Source: Rickettsiella endosymbiont of Aleochara curtula
Lineage (GTDB): Bacteria > Pseudomonadota > Gammaproteobacteria > Diplorickettsiales > Diplorickettsiaceae
DNA length: 64,000 nucleotides
Assembly: GCF_964030935.1 (NCBI RefSeq)
Contig: NZ_OZ034990.1
Span: 1,180,001 to 1,244,000, forward strand
Direction of reading: 5' to 3'
In this document: positions 16,161-25,886 of the stretch, piece after piece
Layout: every line of letters starts with the position of its first letter
How positions within the stretch are numbered: the first letter of the stretch is position 1
Program-made: the position numbers and the translations under genes
The notes under the pieces: model-generated
What the model was told of the DNA's origin: nothing
Database searches by the model: none
Seen by the model: the letters and a program-made list of their open reading frames with translations, nothing else

Positions 16161-16766
16161 ATGGGCCATATTTTTAGTAAAATATTGCATGGTTACAGCC
16201 TATTTAGAAAAAAATATGCGATAGGTGATAATGCTGTCATGCGATATTTAGCTGACTCCGGTCAAAAACCTCAAATAATGGTCGTTTCATGTTGTGACTC
16301 ACGTGTCGATCCAGCATTAATACTGCAGTGTAATCCAGGCGATTTATTTGTGGTACGCAATGTCGCAAACATAGTGCCGCCTTATCAAAAGGATGAAGCA
16401 TTGCATGGAACCAGTGCCGCTTTAGAATTTGGAATTTGTTTATTGAATATTAAGCATCTTATTTTACTGGGACATAGTCAGTGCGGAGGGATAGATGCTT
16501 TATTAAATAGCCAAAATTTATCACAAAACGATTTTATTACTAAATGGGTTTCTTCGATAAAAATACCTGGCAATCAGGTAAAAAATCCAGATGAATATGC
16601 AAAATTAGCTTTAAATCGTTCTTATGCAAACTGTTTGACCTTTCCTTGGATAAAAGAAAAAGCTGAAGCACAAGCATTAACGATCCATCGTTGGTTTTTT
16701 GATATCAAAACGGGTCAAATTTTTACTTATTCAGAAACCCATAATATTTATCAAGCCTTAGATTAG
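16161..16766 (+). CDS. can: beta-carbonic anhydrase
   Basis: Interconverts carbon dioxide and bicarbonate in the cytoplasm. Zinc ligands and the Asp-Arg dyad are in SCCDSRVDPALIL and GHSQCGGIDALL. The rest (NPGDLFVVRNVANIVPP, GTSAALEFGICLL) is standard for the family. I chose ATG 16161, seven bases after GGAG, giving 201 residues; a GTG four codons earlier is unlikely. Bicarbonate supply supports carboxylations, and PEP carboxykinase lies 7 kb away. The gene is preceded by a strong palindrome and a repeat-derived -10 element. It is convergent with rnfB. Confidence 0.93.
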   Translation: MGHIFSKILHGYSLFRKKYAIGDNAVMRYLADSGQKPQIMVVSCCDSRVDPALILQCNPGDLFVVRNVANIVPPYQKDEALHGTSAALEFGICLLNIKHLILLGHSQCGGIDALLNSQNLSQNDFITKWVSSIKIPGNQVKNPDEYAKLALNRSYANCLTFPWIKEKAEAQALTIHRWFFDIKTGQIFTYSETHNIYQALD

Positions 16767-16776
16767 TCGTATGTCA

Positions 16777-17424
16777 TTAGCTGCGGTGTAAATTTTTTGC
16801 TTCGGTTTGTAAGCGTTGTTTTTTTTCTTTAGCTCGCCTAATGGCAGCTTGTATGTAAATGGTCTGTTCGTTTGTTGGCGCAATATTTTTAGTGAGACTA
16901 GTTTTAGTTTGTTTTAATGTAAGACGTTGTTTTTTTGCATCAAAACGTTGTCGCGCCAGTTGTGGTTCATAATTGGGCCGACTTAATGTCAGCATATCAA
17001 TACAATCAACTGGACAAGGCGCAAGACAAAGTCCGCAACCAGTACATTCTTGCGTTAATACACTATGTAATTGCTTGGCAGCACCTACAATAGCATCAAC
17101 CGGGCACGCTTGGATGCACTTGGTGCAACCTATGCATTCAGACTCGCGTATATACGCTGTCAAAGCAGGTTTTTCCTGCTTCTGCATTTCTTCCATAAAT
17201 GGTTCAGGATTTTTTTCTAGTAATTTTGCTAAAGCTTGTAGTGTTTTCACGCCACCCGGTGGACAACGATTTATCTCAGCTTTTTCTTCTGAAATAGCTT
17301 GGGCGTAAGGCAAACAACCTGAATAACTACACTGTCCACATTGAGTTTGTGGTAGTAAAGCATCAATTTCGTTAATTAGTATTTTTACATCTCTAGCTTG
17401 AAGAGATAATTTTTTTGCTTGCAT
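16777..17424 (-). CDS. rnfB: RnfB-like ferredoxin without membrane anchor or partner genes
   Basis: A 215-residue iron-sulfur protein. The N-terminal 4Fe-4S motif of RnfB is present ([14 protein letters not shown], then RCPPGG), followed by two 4Fe-4S ferredoxin motifs ([16 protein letters not shown] and [16 protein letters not shown]). It ends in a Lys/Arg-rich helix. Unlike full RnfB it starts directly at the cluster domain with no hydrophobic anchor, and no rnfA, C, D, G or E gene is nearby. It lies behind metG on the same strand after 64 bases, as in several gammaproteobacteria. Likely a soluble electron carrier; its partners are unknown. Confidence 0.85.
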   Translation of the reverse strand: MQAKKLSLQARDVKILINEIDALLPQTQCGQCSYSGCLPYAQAISEEKAEINRCPPGGVKTLQALAKLLEKNPEPFMEEMQKQEKPALTAYIRESECIGCTKCIQACPVDAIVGAAKQLHSVLTQECTGCGLCLAPCPVDCIDMLTLSRPNYEPQLARQRFDAKKQRLTLKQTKTSLTKNIAPTNEQTIYIQAAIRRAKEKKQRLQTEAKNLHRS

Positions 17425-17488
17425 TTTTTCAGATTAATATTATGCGGCATCGGAAAGGTTTTCAAGCTTAAAATATATATTTTAAGCA

Positions 17489-19156
17489 TTAACTTGCCGC
17501 GATAGAATCCGTTTTTTGCATATCCTGAATAGTTTCTTCAGGTATGCGCTGTAATAAAGGCGTAAAAGCGTTAATGGTATGATCAAATAAGATTTTTTTT
17601 CGTTGATCCCAAGTCATTGCAGGTATATTTAGGAACTGTTCTGTCTTTTCTGCAGTGATGGGTAATATCGGCTTTAAATAGAGCATTAAAATTCGAAACA
17701 GATTTAAACCTAAACTACACACATCGTGAGCTCGCTGAGTAGAGTCAGGATTTTTTATTAAGAGCCAAGGTTTTTCTGCGTCAATCATTTGATTTGCTTG
17801 ATCGGCTAATTCCATAATACATTTCATTGCTCGATTGTAGTCACGACATGCGTAGTAATCGGCAATCTCATCACCTTTGGTTACAAACTCTTGGATAAGT
17901 TCAGGAATTAATGAAGTACCAGACAATTTATTTGCAAATTTTTTGTTAATAAAGCTGGAACAACGACTAGCGATATTCACAAGCTTACCGATCAAGTCCG
18001 AATTAATTTTTTGGATAAAATCTTGAAAATTAAAATCAATATCTTCCGCTTTTCGAGTGAGCTTTGTAGCAAAATAATATCGCAAATATTCGGGATCTAA
18101 ATAATTAAGATAGTGTCTCGCAGAAATGAAGGTTCCACGAGATTTCGACATTTTTTTACCATTCACCGTTACATATCCATGCACAAAAATTGCAGTGGGT
18201 GTACGAAAATCAGCAGCTTTTAATATAGCTGGCCAAAAGATTGCATGAAAATTAATAATATCTTTGCCAATAAAGTGATAAAGCTCAGTATTTGTCGAAT
18301 TGGACCAATACTTATCAAAATTAAGCCCATCTCGTTTCAAGCAGAGATTTTTGAAGATGGCCATATAGCCTATAGGTGCATCGATCCATACATAAAAAAA
18401 TTTGTTATCTGTTCCTGGAATTTTAAATCCAAAATAAGGCGAGTCTCTCGAGATATCGAGATCATGCAAACCTTCCTTGAACCATTCTAAGAGTTTATTA
18501 CTAATTTCTTCAGTAAGATGATTGTCTTTCGTGATCCATTCACGTAAAAAATCTGAATAATGCGAAAGTTGAAAAAAGTAATGCTCAGATTCTTTTGCGA
18601 CCGGCGTAGCTCCTGAAAGAGTAGATTTAGGATCAATGAGATCCAGCGGGGAATAGGTAGATCCACAAACCTCACAATTATCACCATATTGATCAGGACT
18701 TTTACAACATGGGCAAGTCCCTTTGACATAACGATCCGGTAAAAACATTTGTGTTTTGGGATCATAAGCTTGTTGGATGACTTTACTAAGGACATCTCCT
18801 TTATCTTTCATGCGCTGATAAATAAGCGTTATTAATGCTTCATTTTCTGGAGAATGGGTGGTATAAAAGTTATCAAAATCGATATAAAATGCAGAGAGAT
18901 CACGTTTATGTTCTTCTGCAACTTGAGTCACTAATGTTTCTGGACTGATATCGCGTTGCTGCGCGGCTAACATCACAGGCGTACCATGCGCGTCTTCACC
19001 GGATATAAAAATGCAATTGCTCCCCAGCATTTTTTGAAAACGCACCCAAATATCCGCCTGAACATGCTCTAATAGATGGCCGATATGTAAAGAGCCATTG
19101 GCATAAGGCAAAGCGCTAGTGACTAATAGTTTGCGATGTGTTTGCTGCATACTCAT
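17489..19156 (-). CDS. metG: methionyl-tRNA synthetase, short form
   Basis: Charges tRNA-Met with methionine. The HIGH motif is in LPYANGSLHIGHLLEHVQAD, the zinc knuckle in CPCCKSPDQYGDNCEVCG and the KMSKS loop in VNGKKMSKSRGTFI. I chose the ATG at 19156 (MSMQQTHRKLL); a TTG at 19210 adds 18 residues with no family support. The 555 residues end after the anticodon-binding domain, so the C-terminal tRNA-binding/dimerisation domain of E. coli MetG is missing. Divergent from mrp across 73 bases. Confidence 0.95.
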   Translation of the reverse strand: MSMQQTHRKLLVTSALPYANGSLHIGHLLEHVQADIWVRFQKMLGSNCIFISGEDAHGTPVMLAAQQRDISPETLVTQVAEEHKRDLSAFYIDFDNFYTTHSPENEALITLIYQRMKDKGDVLSKVIQQAYDPKTQMFLPDRYVKGTCPCCKSPDQYGDNCEVCGSTYSPLDLIDPKSTLSGATPVAKESEHYFFQLSHYSDFLREWITKDNHLTEEISNKLLEWFKEGLHDLDISRDSPYFGFKIPGTDNKFFYVWIDAPIGYMAIFKNLCLKRDGLNFDKYWSNSTNTELYHFIGKDIINFHAIFWPAILKAADFRTPTAIFVHGYVTVNGKKMSKSRGTFISARHYLNYLDPEYLRYYFATKLTRKAEDIDFNFQDFIQKINSDLIGKLVNIASRCSSFINKKFANKLSGTSLIPELIQEFVTKGDEIADYYACRDYNRAMKCIMELADQANQMIDAEKPWLLIKNPDSTQRAHDVCSLGLNLFRILMLYLKPILPITAEKTEQFLNIPAMTWDQRKKILFDHTINAFTPLLQRIPEETIQDMQKTDSIAAS

Positions 19157-19229
19157 CTTTTGCGTATTATTGATTTCTAGATTCTGCCTTTTTGCTAGGA
19201 GTGACGTCAAGTTATAATTCTAAAATGCT

Positions 19230-20051
19230 ATGTTAAAAATTACTGATCGGGTCAAACATATTATTGCGGTTGCCTCTGGAAAAGGGGGAGTTGGAAAGTC
19301 AACGACTGCGGTTAATTTGGCATTGGCGCTTGCGGAAAAGGAAGGCGTTAGAGTTGGGATACTGGATGCGGATATTTATGGTCCGAATCAACCGCAGATG
19401 TTAGGTGTGAGTGAGAAGCCAACCAGCAAGGACGGTAAAACCTTAGAGCCTGTATATGCCCATGGCATACAATCTATGTCTATCGGCTACTTAATCGATG
19501 TGAATACTCCAATGATATGGCGTGGTCCTATGGCGACTGGCGCTTTACAACAATTATTAAATGACACGCACTGGGATAGCTTGGACTATTTGATTGTGGA
19601 TTTACCGCCGGGTACGGGCGATATCCAATTGACCTTAACTCAAAAAATTCCCCTCGCCGGAGCCGTGATAGTAACGACGCCTCAAGACATTGCTTTGTTG
19701 GATGTGCGCAAAGCCATAGGTATGTTTAATAAGGTAAAAGTACCTTTATTGGGCGTAGTCGAAAATATGTGTACGCATGTATGCAAGAAATGTGGTCATG
19801 AGGAATCTATCTTTGGTGATGGCGGCGGCGAACGAATAGCTAAAGAATGTAACATTAACCTATTAGGTGTTTTACCTTTAGATAGTCGGATTCGTAAACA
19901 AGCCGATTCGGGTAGACCTATTTTTCTTGCGGAACCACAGAGTGCTATCGCTGATATCTATCGAGGAATAGCCCGAAAAATCGTTGAACAGCTGAACCAA
20001 CCCAAATCCAAAGCGTTTCGATTTCCAAAAATTGTCATTGAAAATAAATAG
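19230..20051 (+). CDS. apbC: Mrp/ApbC iron-sulfur cluster carrier ATPase
   Basis: A 273-residue MinD-like P-loop ATPase that carries Fe-S clusters to apoproteins. The deviant Walker A is ASGKGGVGKSTTAVNLALA. DADIYGPNQPQML, VDLPPGTGDIQLTL and the cluster-binding CKKCGHEE (CxxC) follow. It lacks the N-terminal DUF59/MIP18 domain found in many Mrp proteins. The metG|mrp-dcd order is conserved in gammaproteobacteria. A repeat copy separates it from dcd. Confidence 0.94.
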   Translation: MLKITDRVKHIIAVASGKGGVGKSTTAVNLALALAEKEGVRVGILDADIYGPNQPQMLGVSEKPTSKDGKTLEPVYAHGIQSMSIGYLIDVNTPMIWRGPMATGALQQLLNDTHWDSLDYLIVDLPPGTGDIQLTLTQKIPLAGAVIVTTPQDIALLDVRKAIGMFNKVKVPLLGVVENMCTHVCKKCGHEESIFGDGGGERIAKECNINLLGVLPLDSRIRKQADSGRPIFLAEPQSAIADIYRGIARKIVEQLNQPKSKAFRFPKIVIENK

Positions 20052-20146
20052 TATACTCACAGCAATGGGATTTTCTGTGAGCGCCGTGAAATAAACTGCG
20101 AATTGAGCGGCAACGCAGACTATGTCAAGTGCGAAGAGTCTTTTTA
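20050..20146 (+). repeat. dispersed TIR repeat, copy D
   Basis: Left end GTATACTCACAGCAATGGGA, middle GCGAATTGAGCGGCAACGCA and right end AAGTGCGAAGAGTC. The right TIR is degenerate (GAGTCTT). It fills the mrp-dcd gap, and an in-frame ATG at 20122 inside it could be mistaken for the dcd start. Confidence 0.7.
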
Positions 20147-20157
20147 GGAAAATTATT

Positions 20158-20724
20158 ATGTCTATAAAATCCGATGCATGGATTTGCCGCATGGCAAAAG
20201 AGTACAATATGATCGAGCCATTTGAAGCTAAGCAGGTGCGCCAAACCGCGGCTGGACGGATCATTTCTTATGGCGTTTCTAGTTATGGATACGATGTACG
20301 TTGTGCCAATGAATTTCGTGTGTTTACGAATATCAATTCTGCTATTGTCGATCCGAAAAATTTTTCGGAAGGTAGTTTTGTCGATGTAAAAAATGATGTC
20401 TGCATTATTCCCCCCAATTCTTTTGCCTTAGCGCATACGGTCGAATATTTTCGTATTCCACGGAATATTCTCACTATTTGTCTGGGCAAGTCCACCTATG
20501 CACGCTGCGGAATTATCGTTAATGTCACGCCTTTAGAGCCAGAATGGGAAGGCCAAGTTACGCTTGAGTTTTCCAATACGACGCCCTTGCCTGCTAAAAT
20601 ATACGCTAATGAAGGTGTAGCACAGATGTTATTTTTAGAATCCGATGAGGTTTGCCAAGTTTCTTATCGAGATCGTCAAGGCAAATATCAGGGTCAAAGA
20701 GGAGTTACTTTGCCTGTTGCCTAA
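20158..20724 (+). CDS. dcd: dCTP deaminase
   Basis: Converts dCTP to dUTP, feeding thymidylate synthesis. The start at 20158 ([18 protein letters not shown]) follows AGGA by nine bases and gives 188 residues, close to the 193 of E. coli Dcd. The upstream in-frame ATG lies inside a repeat and is rejected. Family motifs include [25 protein letters not shown] with the substrate-binding Ser-Arg, and [16 protein letters not shown] with the catalytic Glu. Convergent with trpS. Confidence 0.95.
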   Translation: MSIKSDAWICRMAKEYNMIEPFEAKQVRQTAAGRIISYGVSSYGYDVRCANEFRVFTNINSAIVDPKNFSEGSFVDVKNDVCIIPPNSFALAHTVEYFRIPRNILTICLGKSTYARCGIIVNVTPLEPEWEGQVTLEFSNTTPLPAKIYANEGVAQMLFLESDEVCQVSYRDRQGKYQGQRGVTLPVA

Positions 20725-20734
20725 CATTGATTTG

Positions 20735-21835
20735 TTATTCGGTATTTAGCTTAACAATACGTTTGAAGTAATCTTGTTTCATAAAGGTTTTAACTTTGAT
20801 TAGAGTGTCTTCAGCAATTTTATTAGCTTGCTCCGTGCCATGCTTTAAAATCCGTAAAACCTCGGCAGGGTCTTTTTCATAGACCTTTCGGCGTTCTCGT
20901 ATGGGTTGAGTTATTTCAACCAAGATATCGATTAGTTTATGTTTACATTCCACATCTTTGATTTGACCTTTACGATATTTATCTTTGGCTTCAATAACCC
21001 ATTCTTTATCAGGATTGAATACGTCATGGAATATCCATAAAGGGTTATTTTCAACAGTCCCCGGATCCGTAGCTCGTAAACGATGTGGATCAGTATACAT
21101 TCCCATTACTTTTTTCTTGATCGTATCAGCATCATCGCTAAGATAAATGGCGTTATTTAAAGATTTGCTCATTTTGGGTAATATTCCATCCGCATTAGGG
21201 GGGCCGGTTCCGATTAGTCGTCGCACAGGACTGAGTTTTGCTTGGATGATAGGGAATAATCCGCCACTTGCGACATAATCTTCGTCTTTGGTTTGTGGAT
21301 CAACACCGCAATAAATTTGGTTAAAGCGACGCGCACATTCGCGAGCTAATTCTAAATGAGCGATTTGATCTTCGCCAACGGGTACAATTTCAGGACGAAA
21401 ACTCAGTATATCCGCCACTTGCCCGACTGGATACAGTAAAAAGCCAAAAGGATAATTATCACCTAGATTTTTTTGGCGGATTTCATCTTTAATAGTTGGG
21501 TTGCGCATGACTCTAGGAAAAGAAATCAGCATACTGAAGAAACAGGTAAGTTCAGCGATGGCGGGAATTTCAGACTGAATAAAAATATGACTTTGCTTAG
21601 GGTCGATGCCCGCAGCTAGGTAATCTAACGCAATCTCTAAGGTATTTTGGCGAATTTCTTCGGGAAATTCCGCGCGTGTAGTAAACGCATGGATATTAGC
21701 AATGATGAAGTAACAATCATAGCTTTTTTGTAAGCCCACCCGTAAAGCGAGAGAACCCACCCAATGGCCAAGATGGAGTTTTCCTGTGGGCGTATCGCCA
21801 GTGAGTAAGCGGGGTTTTGATAAATTCATAGTCAT
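20735..21835 (-). CDS. trpS: tryptophanyl-tRNA synthetase
   Basis: Charges tRNA-Trp. The HIGH-type motif is GDTPTGKLHLGHWVGSLA, and the KMSKS loop is [32 protein letters not shown] is the conserved tryptophan-site helix region. At 366 residues it is about 30 longer than E. coli TrpS, with the extra sequence before KMSKS (KLSPVRRLIGTGPPNADG) and at the C terminus; such longer TrpS forms are known. It stands alone, convergent with dcd and divergent from the unknown gene at 22019. Confidence 0.94.
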   Translation of the reverse strand: MTMNLSKPRLLTGDTPTGKLHLGHWVGSLALRVGLQKSYDCYFIIANIHAFTTRAEFPEEIRQNTLEIALDYLAAGIDPKQSHIFIQSEIPAIAELTCFFSMLISFPRVMRNPTIKDEIRQKNLGDNYPFGFLLYPVGQVADILSFRPEIVPVGEDQIAHLELARECARRFNQIYCGVDPQTKDEDYVASGGLFPIIQAKLSPVRRLIGTGPPNADGILPKMSKSLNNAIYLSDDADTIKKKVMGMYTDPHRLRATDPGTVENNPLWIFHDVFNPDKEWVIEAKDKYRKGQIKDVECKHKLIDILVEITQPIRERRKVYEKDPAEVLRILKHGTEQANKIAEDTLIKVKTFMKQDYFKRIVKLNTE

Positions 21836-21942
21836 GTTTAATTTTGGCTTAATGTTATTGTGCTAACTTAACACAATCAATTCAAGTGATTTTACCATCT
21901 AAGCGTTCTATTTACTTATGTAAGTGGATTTTGGGATAATTG

Positions 21943-21960
21943 TTTTGATTTTAATCAAAA
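21943..21960. promoter_or_regulatory. perfect inverted repeat before the 365-residue unknown gene
   Basis: TTTTGATT-TT-AATCAAAA, followed by TATACT (21961-21966). It sits in the 183-base gap between trpS and the gene at 22019 and may be an operator. Such symmetry can arise by chance in A+T-rich DNA. Confidence 0.3.
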
Positions 21961-22018
21961 TATACTGTAATTAACTTTATTATGAATTATTTTTCATAAA
22001 ATAGAAAAGAAATTTCAA

Positions 22019-23116
22019 ATGTTCGAAGATATGATCGAATTAAGCTTTGATGATGAGTGTCTTGCAGCACTGCAATCCTTTGCACACCCCAGTAATATAG
22101 GGGGAGAAGCGCAAGTTGCGATGGATTTAAAAAGAATTTATGCCTTAACAATTAAGGATGAATCCGGAGAATGGTCCTATGTAAAAGCTTCTCCGCCAAC
22201 AGTTGCTGAAGGTAACCTAGAGACGCGAACATCGCATAGAAAGTCAATTACAATAGAGCCCGATCCAGATGAATTTTTTTTGGCTAGAATTAAAAGTACT
22301 GATAAAGAAATTCAGGATTTTTTATTGCTGAATTTTCATCAAGGTGGGATGTTTTATGGTGGTAGAACTTTCTTAACTACAAGTCTACTTGGATTAGGTT
22401 TTGTGCCTAGTGTAGACGAAGGTCACAAACATCATATTACTTGTGAATTTAGTTCTGAAAAGTTGGTAATTACGGAGAATTTTAAGATAATAAAATTGGA
22501 TTTTTTACCTGAACCGATTGTGAAAATAGCTTGTAGTAAAGATGGCGAATTAAAAAGTTTAGCTTTAGAAGAAGCAGAAAAAAATAAAATAGCTTATTTT
22601 CAAGAATTTATAAGGAAATTATTGAGTGATAAAATTTCGACAGACCGTGGAAAAACAGATTTGCAATTAGAAGAAGAATCAAAAAATGAAGTATTTCAAT
22701 TATTTTTCAATTCAGAGCAGGCCGCAAATTTAATAGAATTTACAGTAAAGCATACGGTTGTATTAAATTCTGAATCTAAGGGAATTGAGACAAAAAAATT
22801 ATCTAAAGAAGATGTAAGTTTAAAAGTACAGCGCCAATTATATGAATTGAGTTCGAGAAGCTCGCATCCTGAATTCTCTAAATTTTTATCCCCTGAATTA
22901 AGATATGCTTTACCTAAACTTTTTGAAAATCCTAGGACTAAAAGTAAGGTTAAAAATCTAATATTAAACAGTTATCGAGAATTTATGCTGTTATTATTTA
23001 ACATCGTATTCTATTTGATTTCATCGTCTATTCCTGCAAAAACCTCTTTTTTACCACCACAGCCACACCAATCAGATGAGTCACCAGATGTTTTTGCCTA
23101 TAGAATGCGCCCTTAA
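22019..23116 (+). CDS. unknown protein with one C-terminal membrane helix
   Basis: 365 residues, not recognised. Residues 1-320 look soluble, with acidic patches (EPDPDEFFLAR, LQLEEESKNE), a Gly-rich centre (HQGGMFYGGRTFL) and helices rich in Lys and Glu. One hydrophobic segment, about 322-338 (FMLLLFNIVFYLISSS), precedes a Pro-rich polar tail of 25 residues, so it resembles a tail-anchored protein. No signal peptide. It is a single gene with its own A+T-rich upstream region, between trpS and pckA. Tail anchoring, isolation and lack of a housekeeping match make it an effector candidate; that is inference. Confidence 0.65.
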   Translation: MFEDMIELSFDDECLAALQSFAHPSNIGGEAQVAMDLKRIYALTIKDESGEWSYVKASPPTVAEGNLETRTSHRKSITIEPDPDEFFLARIKSTDKEIQDFLLLNFHQGGMFYGGRTFLTTSLLGLGFVPSVDEGHKHHITCEFSSEKLVITENFKIIKLDFLPEPIVKIACSKDGELKSLALEEAEKNKIAYFQEFIRKLLSDKISTDRGKTDLQLEEESKNEVFQLFFNSEQAANLIEFTVKHTVVLNSESKGIETKKLSKEDVSLKVQRQLYELSSRSSHPEFSKFLSPELRYALPKLFENPRTKSKVKNLILNSYREFMLLLFNIVFYLISSSIPAKTSFLPPQPHQSDESPDVFAYRMRP

Positions 23117-23198
23117 TGCAAAAGGCCTAGTCTGGAATGTAATTGCCATTTTATCTGTGTTAACATGCCGGCTTCTGTTAAGTTAAGGAGTGTAGGCT

Positions 23199-24773
23199 AT
23201 GTCAGCCGTCCAATCCAAAAATTCATTGAAAATCTTTGTTGATTTATCTGCAGAAGAGCTGATCAACCATGCTATAGAACGAAAAGAAGGTGTCATTGCA
23301 GCGAATGGCGCTCTGTCAGTTTCTACGGGCAAACGAACTGGGCGTTCCCCTAAAGATAAATTTATAGTAGCCGAACCTAATAGTGAAAATGACATCGATT
23401 GGGATTCTATTAATCAAGCTTTTTCGGAAGATCGTTTTCATGCCTTATGGCAGCGTGCTGAACAGTATGCCAAAGAAGTTGATCTATTTATTTCTAATCT
23501 ACAAGTTGGAGCTGACCCAACCTATTATTTACCTGTTAAGGTCATTACTGAATATGCTTGGCATAATTTATTTGCTCGGCAACTTTTTATTCGTACTGAC
23601 GATTTTTGTGGAAAAATCGGTAAGCCAGAATGGACGATTTTAAGTGTTCCTGGTTTAAAAACCGATCCGCAACGCGATGGGGTTAATAGTGATGCCACTT
23701 TAGTTATCCATCTTGCTGAACGTAAAGTTTTATTATGTGGACATAGATATGCGGGTGAAATCAAAAAAGCCATGTTTTCAGTAATGAATTATTTATTACC
23801 CGCTGTAGATGTTCTGCCTATGCATTGTTCTGCTAATGTAGGAAAAGAAGGTGATGTCGCTTTATTTTTTGGATTGTCAGGAACAGGTAAAACAACTTTA
23901 TCCGCTGATCCAGATCGATTTTTGATTGGCGACGATGAGCATGGTTGGAGCGAAACGGGTGTATTTAATTTTGAAGGTGGTTGTTACGCCAAATGTATCG
24001 ATTTATCTAAGGAGCGTGAGCCCTTAATCTGGGATGCTATCCGAGATGGTGCTGTGATGGAAAACGTAGTGTTAGATCCTAAATCTTTAGAGCCCGATTA
24101 CAAAGATGCAAGCCTGACTCAGAATACCCGCGTAGCCTATCCTTTAGATTTTATTAAGTCTCGGCTTCATGCCAATCGTGTTGCTCGCTTACCGGATGCG
24201 GTCATTTTTCTTTGTTGCGATTTATATGGTGTTTTACCGCCGGTTGCTTGTTTGAATCATGAACAAGCGGCTTATTATTTTTTAAGTGGTTATACCGCAT
24301 TAGTGGGTAGCACGGAAGTGGGTCAAACAGAACCCATTAAAACTACATTTAGCACCTGTTTTGGTGCACCATTTTTCCCGAGACCGGCAAAAGTCTATGC
24401 TGAATTATTAATTAAGCGCTTAAAAACCAGTCATGCCAAAGTATATCTAGTTAATACTGGCTGGACAGGCGGTGCATATGGGAATGGAGGACAGCGCTTT
24501 TCTATACCCGTAACGCGCGCCATTGTTAAAGCTATTTTGAATGATGAAGTAGGTAAAACTGAATCAGAATTGTTGTTGGGGTTTAATTTTTCTATTCCTA
24601 AACAATTATCCGGTGTAGAGAGTCATTTATTAAACCCAAAAAATACTTGGAAAAATGCTAATGAATACGATGCTAAGTCGCACGAACTGATTAATAAATT
24701 CATTAATAATTTTAAACAGTTTGATGTGAGCCCTGCTATTCGAGACGCTGGGCCGGTTATTTATAAAGAGTAG
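23199..24773 (+). CDS. pckA: phosphoenolpyruvate carboxykinase (ATP)
   Basis: Converts oxaloacetate and ATP to PEP, the entry step of gluconeogenesis. The P-loop is [16 protein letters not shown], the metal/substrate segment [20 protein letters not shown], and the N-terminal substrate Arg site [26 protein letters not shown] is also typical. At 524 residues the length is normal. AAGGAG (23184-23189) lies nine bases before the ATG. The last 17 bases overlap the convergent protein kinase gene. It fits a cell growing on amino acids rather than sugar. Confidence 0.96.
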   Translation: MSAVQSKNSLKIFVDLSAEELINHAIERKEGVIAANGALSVSTGKRTGRSPKDKFIVAEPNSENDIDWDSINQAFSEDRFHALWQRAEQYAKEVDLFISNLQVGADPTYYLPVKVITEYAWHNLFARQLFIRTDDFCGKIGKPEWTILSVPGLKTDPQRDGVNSDATLVIHLAERKVLLCGHRYAGEIKKAMFSVMNYLLPAVDVLPMHCSANVGKEGDVALFFGLSGTGKTTLSADPDRFLIGDDEHGWSETGVFNFEGGCYAKCIDLSKEREPLIWDAIRDGAVMENVVLDPKSLEPDYKDASLTQNTRVAYPLDFIKSRLHANRVARLPDAVIFLCCDLYGVLPPVACLNHEQAAYYFLSGYTALVGSTEVGQTEPIKTTFSTCFGAPFFPRPAKVYAELLIKRLKTSHAKVYLVNTGWTGGAYGNGGQRFSIPVTRAIVKAILNDEVGKTESELLLGFNFSIPKQLSGVESHLLNPKNTWKNANEYDAKSHELINKFINNFKQFDVSPAIRDAGPVIYKE

Positions 24774-25821
24774 GATCTTTTGGGTAGCCAGTTTTTAAAT
24801 TAGTGGCCATGGCGCTTTGCGTGTTTTTTTTAAAAAAACCGAGCGCAATATTTTTATGGTCATTGCATGCATTAGTTTGTTTAGATGTTGTTTTGTATTG
24901 AAAAGAAAGCGTAATTATTCTATCTAGGATTTGTTGTATAAAAAAAATCATTTTTTTATACAAAGGAACAAACGGGTTACAAAAGATATTATTACTTTCA
25001 TCAAATTTTAAGTTAAACATATTATCCATAATCATATCATCTATTTTCCTTGAAAATTCTGCAAACGCTGTATTACGATCTAATCCTTCAGTGTTAAGGA
25101 CTTCATCGCCTAAATAAGAATATTCTGGAATTAAAAATCGGAATAATTGCGCTATAGAATAATAATCGGATCGAAATCCAATGGTAGACCCATGATAGTA
25201 ATGTTTTTTAAAATACTCTGGTGCTGTGTAAGGTTGGAAAATTCTTCTTATATTGGATGGGACAGTACCTTGCCCAGGTAATTGTAGTGCAGATATATCG
25301 GCCGTTGCTTTTTCGTAAATTTCTTTCTCTTTTCCTTTTTTAATTTCCATAGATTGAAAAACACTAATACTTCTACCAAAATCTATAATATTTACTATAT
25401 TTCCTGATTCCTTATCAATAATAATATTATTGCATTTTAAATCTCTATGAATAAGTCCTTTGCTATGCATAGCAGCGGTAGCTTTGATTAAATTCTGAAT
25501 AATTTGAAGTCTTGATCTAAGGGAATATTGACTTGCGTAATGAAATAGCTCGCCCTTAAAGTAAGGAATAGTAAAATAAAAATATTGATTATCTTCGCAA
25601 GATTTAAAATGAAAATCTAAATGCTTATAAGCCAACTTCCAACCACTACTATCTTGCTGTTTAGAGTGGTGATTTTTTGTTAAAATTTTAACACAAAGAA
25701 TTATTCCATTATTTAGTGTAACCTTATAAACACTACCCATTTTTCCACTGTCTAAATGGCTGATTTTATCAACTGACTGTCCAGGGAAAAGTTGGTTGCA
25801 GACTTGAGGAGATAATTTCAT
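24757..25821 (-). CDS. eukaryotic-type protein kinase, candidate effector
   Basis: A 354-residue protein with a complete protein-kinase core: Gly-rich loop [10 protein letters not shown] (25-34), ATP-anchoring Lys45 in CVKIL, catalytic loop HRDLKCNN (125-132), DFG (147-149) and APE (200-202). About 100 residues follow, with a hydrophobic stretch ([20 protein letters not shown]) that may touch membranes, then a polar tail. There are no sensor or PASTA domains, unlike bacterial PknB kinases. It follows proC on the same strand after a 65-base A+T-rich gap. Legionella LegK and Coxiella CoxK kinases are precedents for translocated kinases. Kinase activity is well supported by motifs; secretion is inference. 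Confidence 0.82.
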   Translation of the reverse strand: MKLSPQVCNQLFPGQSVDKISHLDSGKMGSVYKVTLNNGIILCVKILTKNHHSKQQDSSGWKLAYKHLDFHFKSCEDNQYFYFTIPYFKGELFHYASQYSLRSRLQIIQNLIKATAAMHSKGLIHRDLKCNNIIIDKESGNIVNIIDFGRSISVFQSMEIKKGKEKEIYEKATADISALQLPGQGTVPSNIRRIFQPYTAPEYFKKHYYHGSTIGFRSDYYSIAQLFRFLIPEYSYLGDEVLNTEGLDRNTAFAEFSRKIDDMIMDNMFNLKFDESNNIFCNPFVPLYKKMIFFIQQILDRIITLSFQYKTTSKQTNACNDHKNIALGFFKKNTQSAMATNLKTGYPKDPTLYK

Positions 25822-25886
25822 GCTTCATAAAAACAAATGATGGATATTTATAATAATAAAAATATTAAATAAATATTAATATAAAT

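Noticed and set aside
20122..20157. Twelve-codon upstream extension of dcd
   Set aside because: The extra residues come from the end of repeat copy D; the downstream ATG has a ribosome site and gives the family length.
21961..22018. PmrA-type sites before the unknown gene at 22019 and before the genes starting at 34673, 25821 and 58816
   Set aside because: TTAA half-sites occur, but none has a second half-site at the required spacing.
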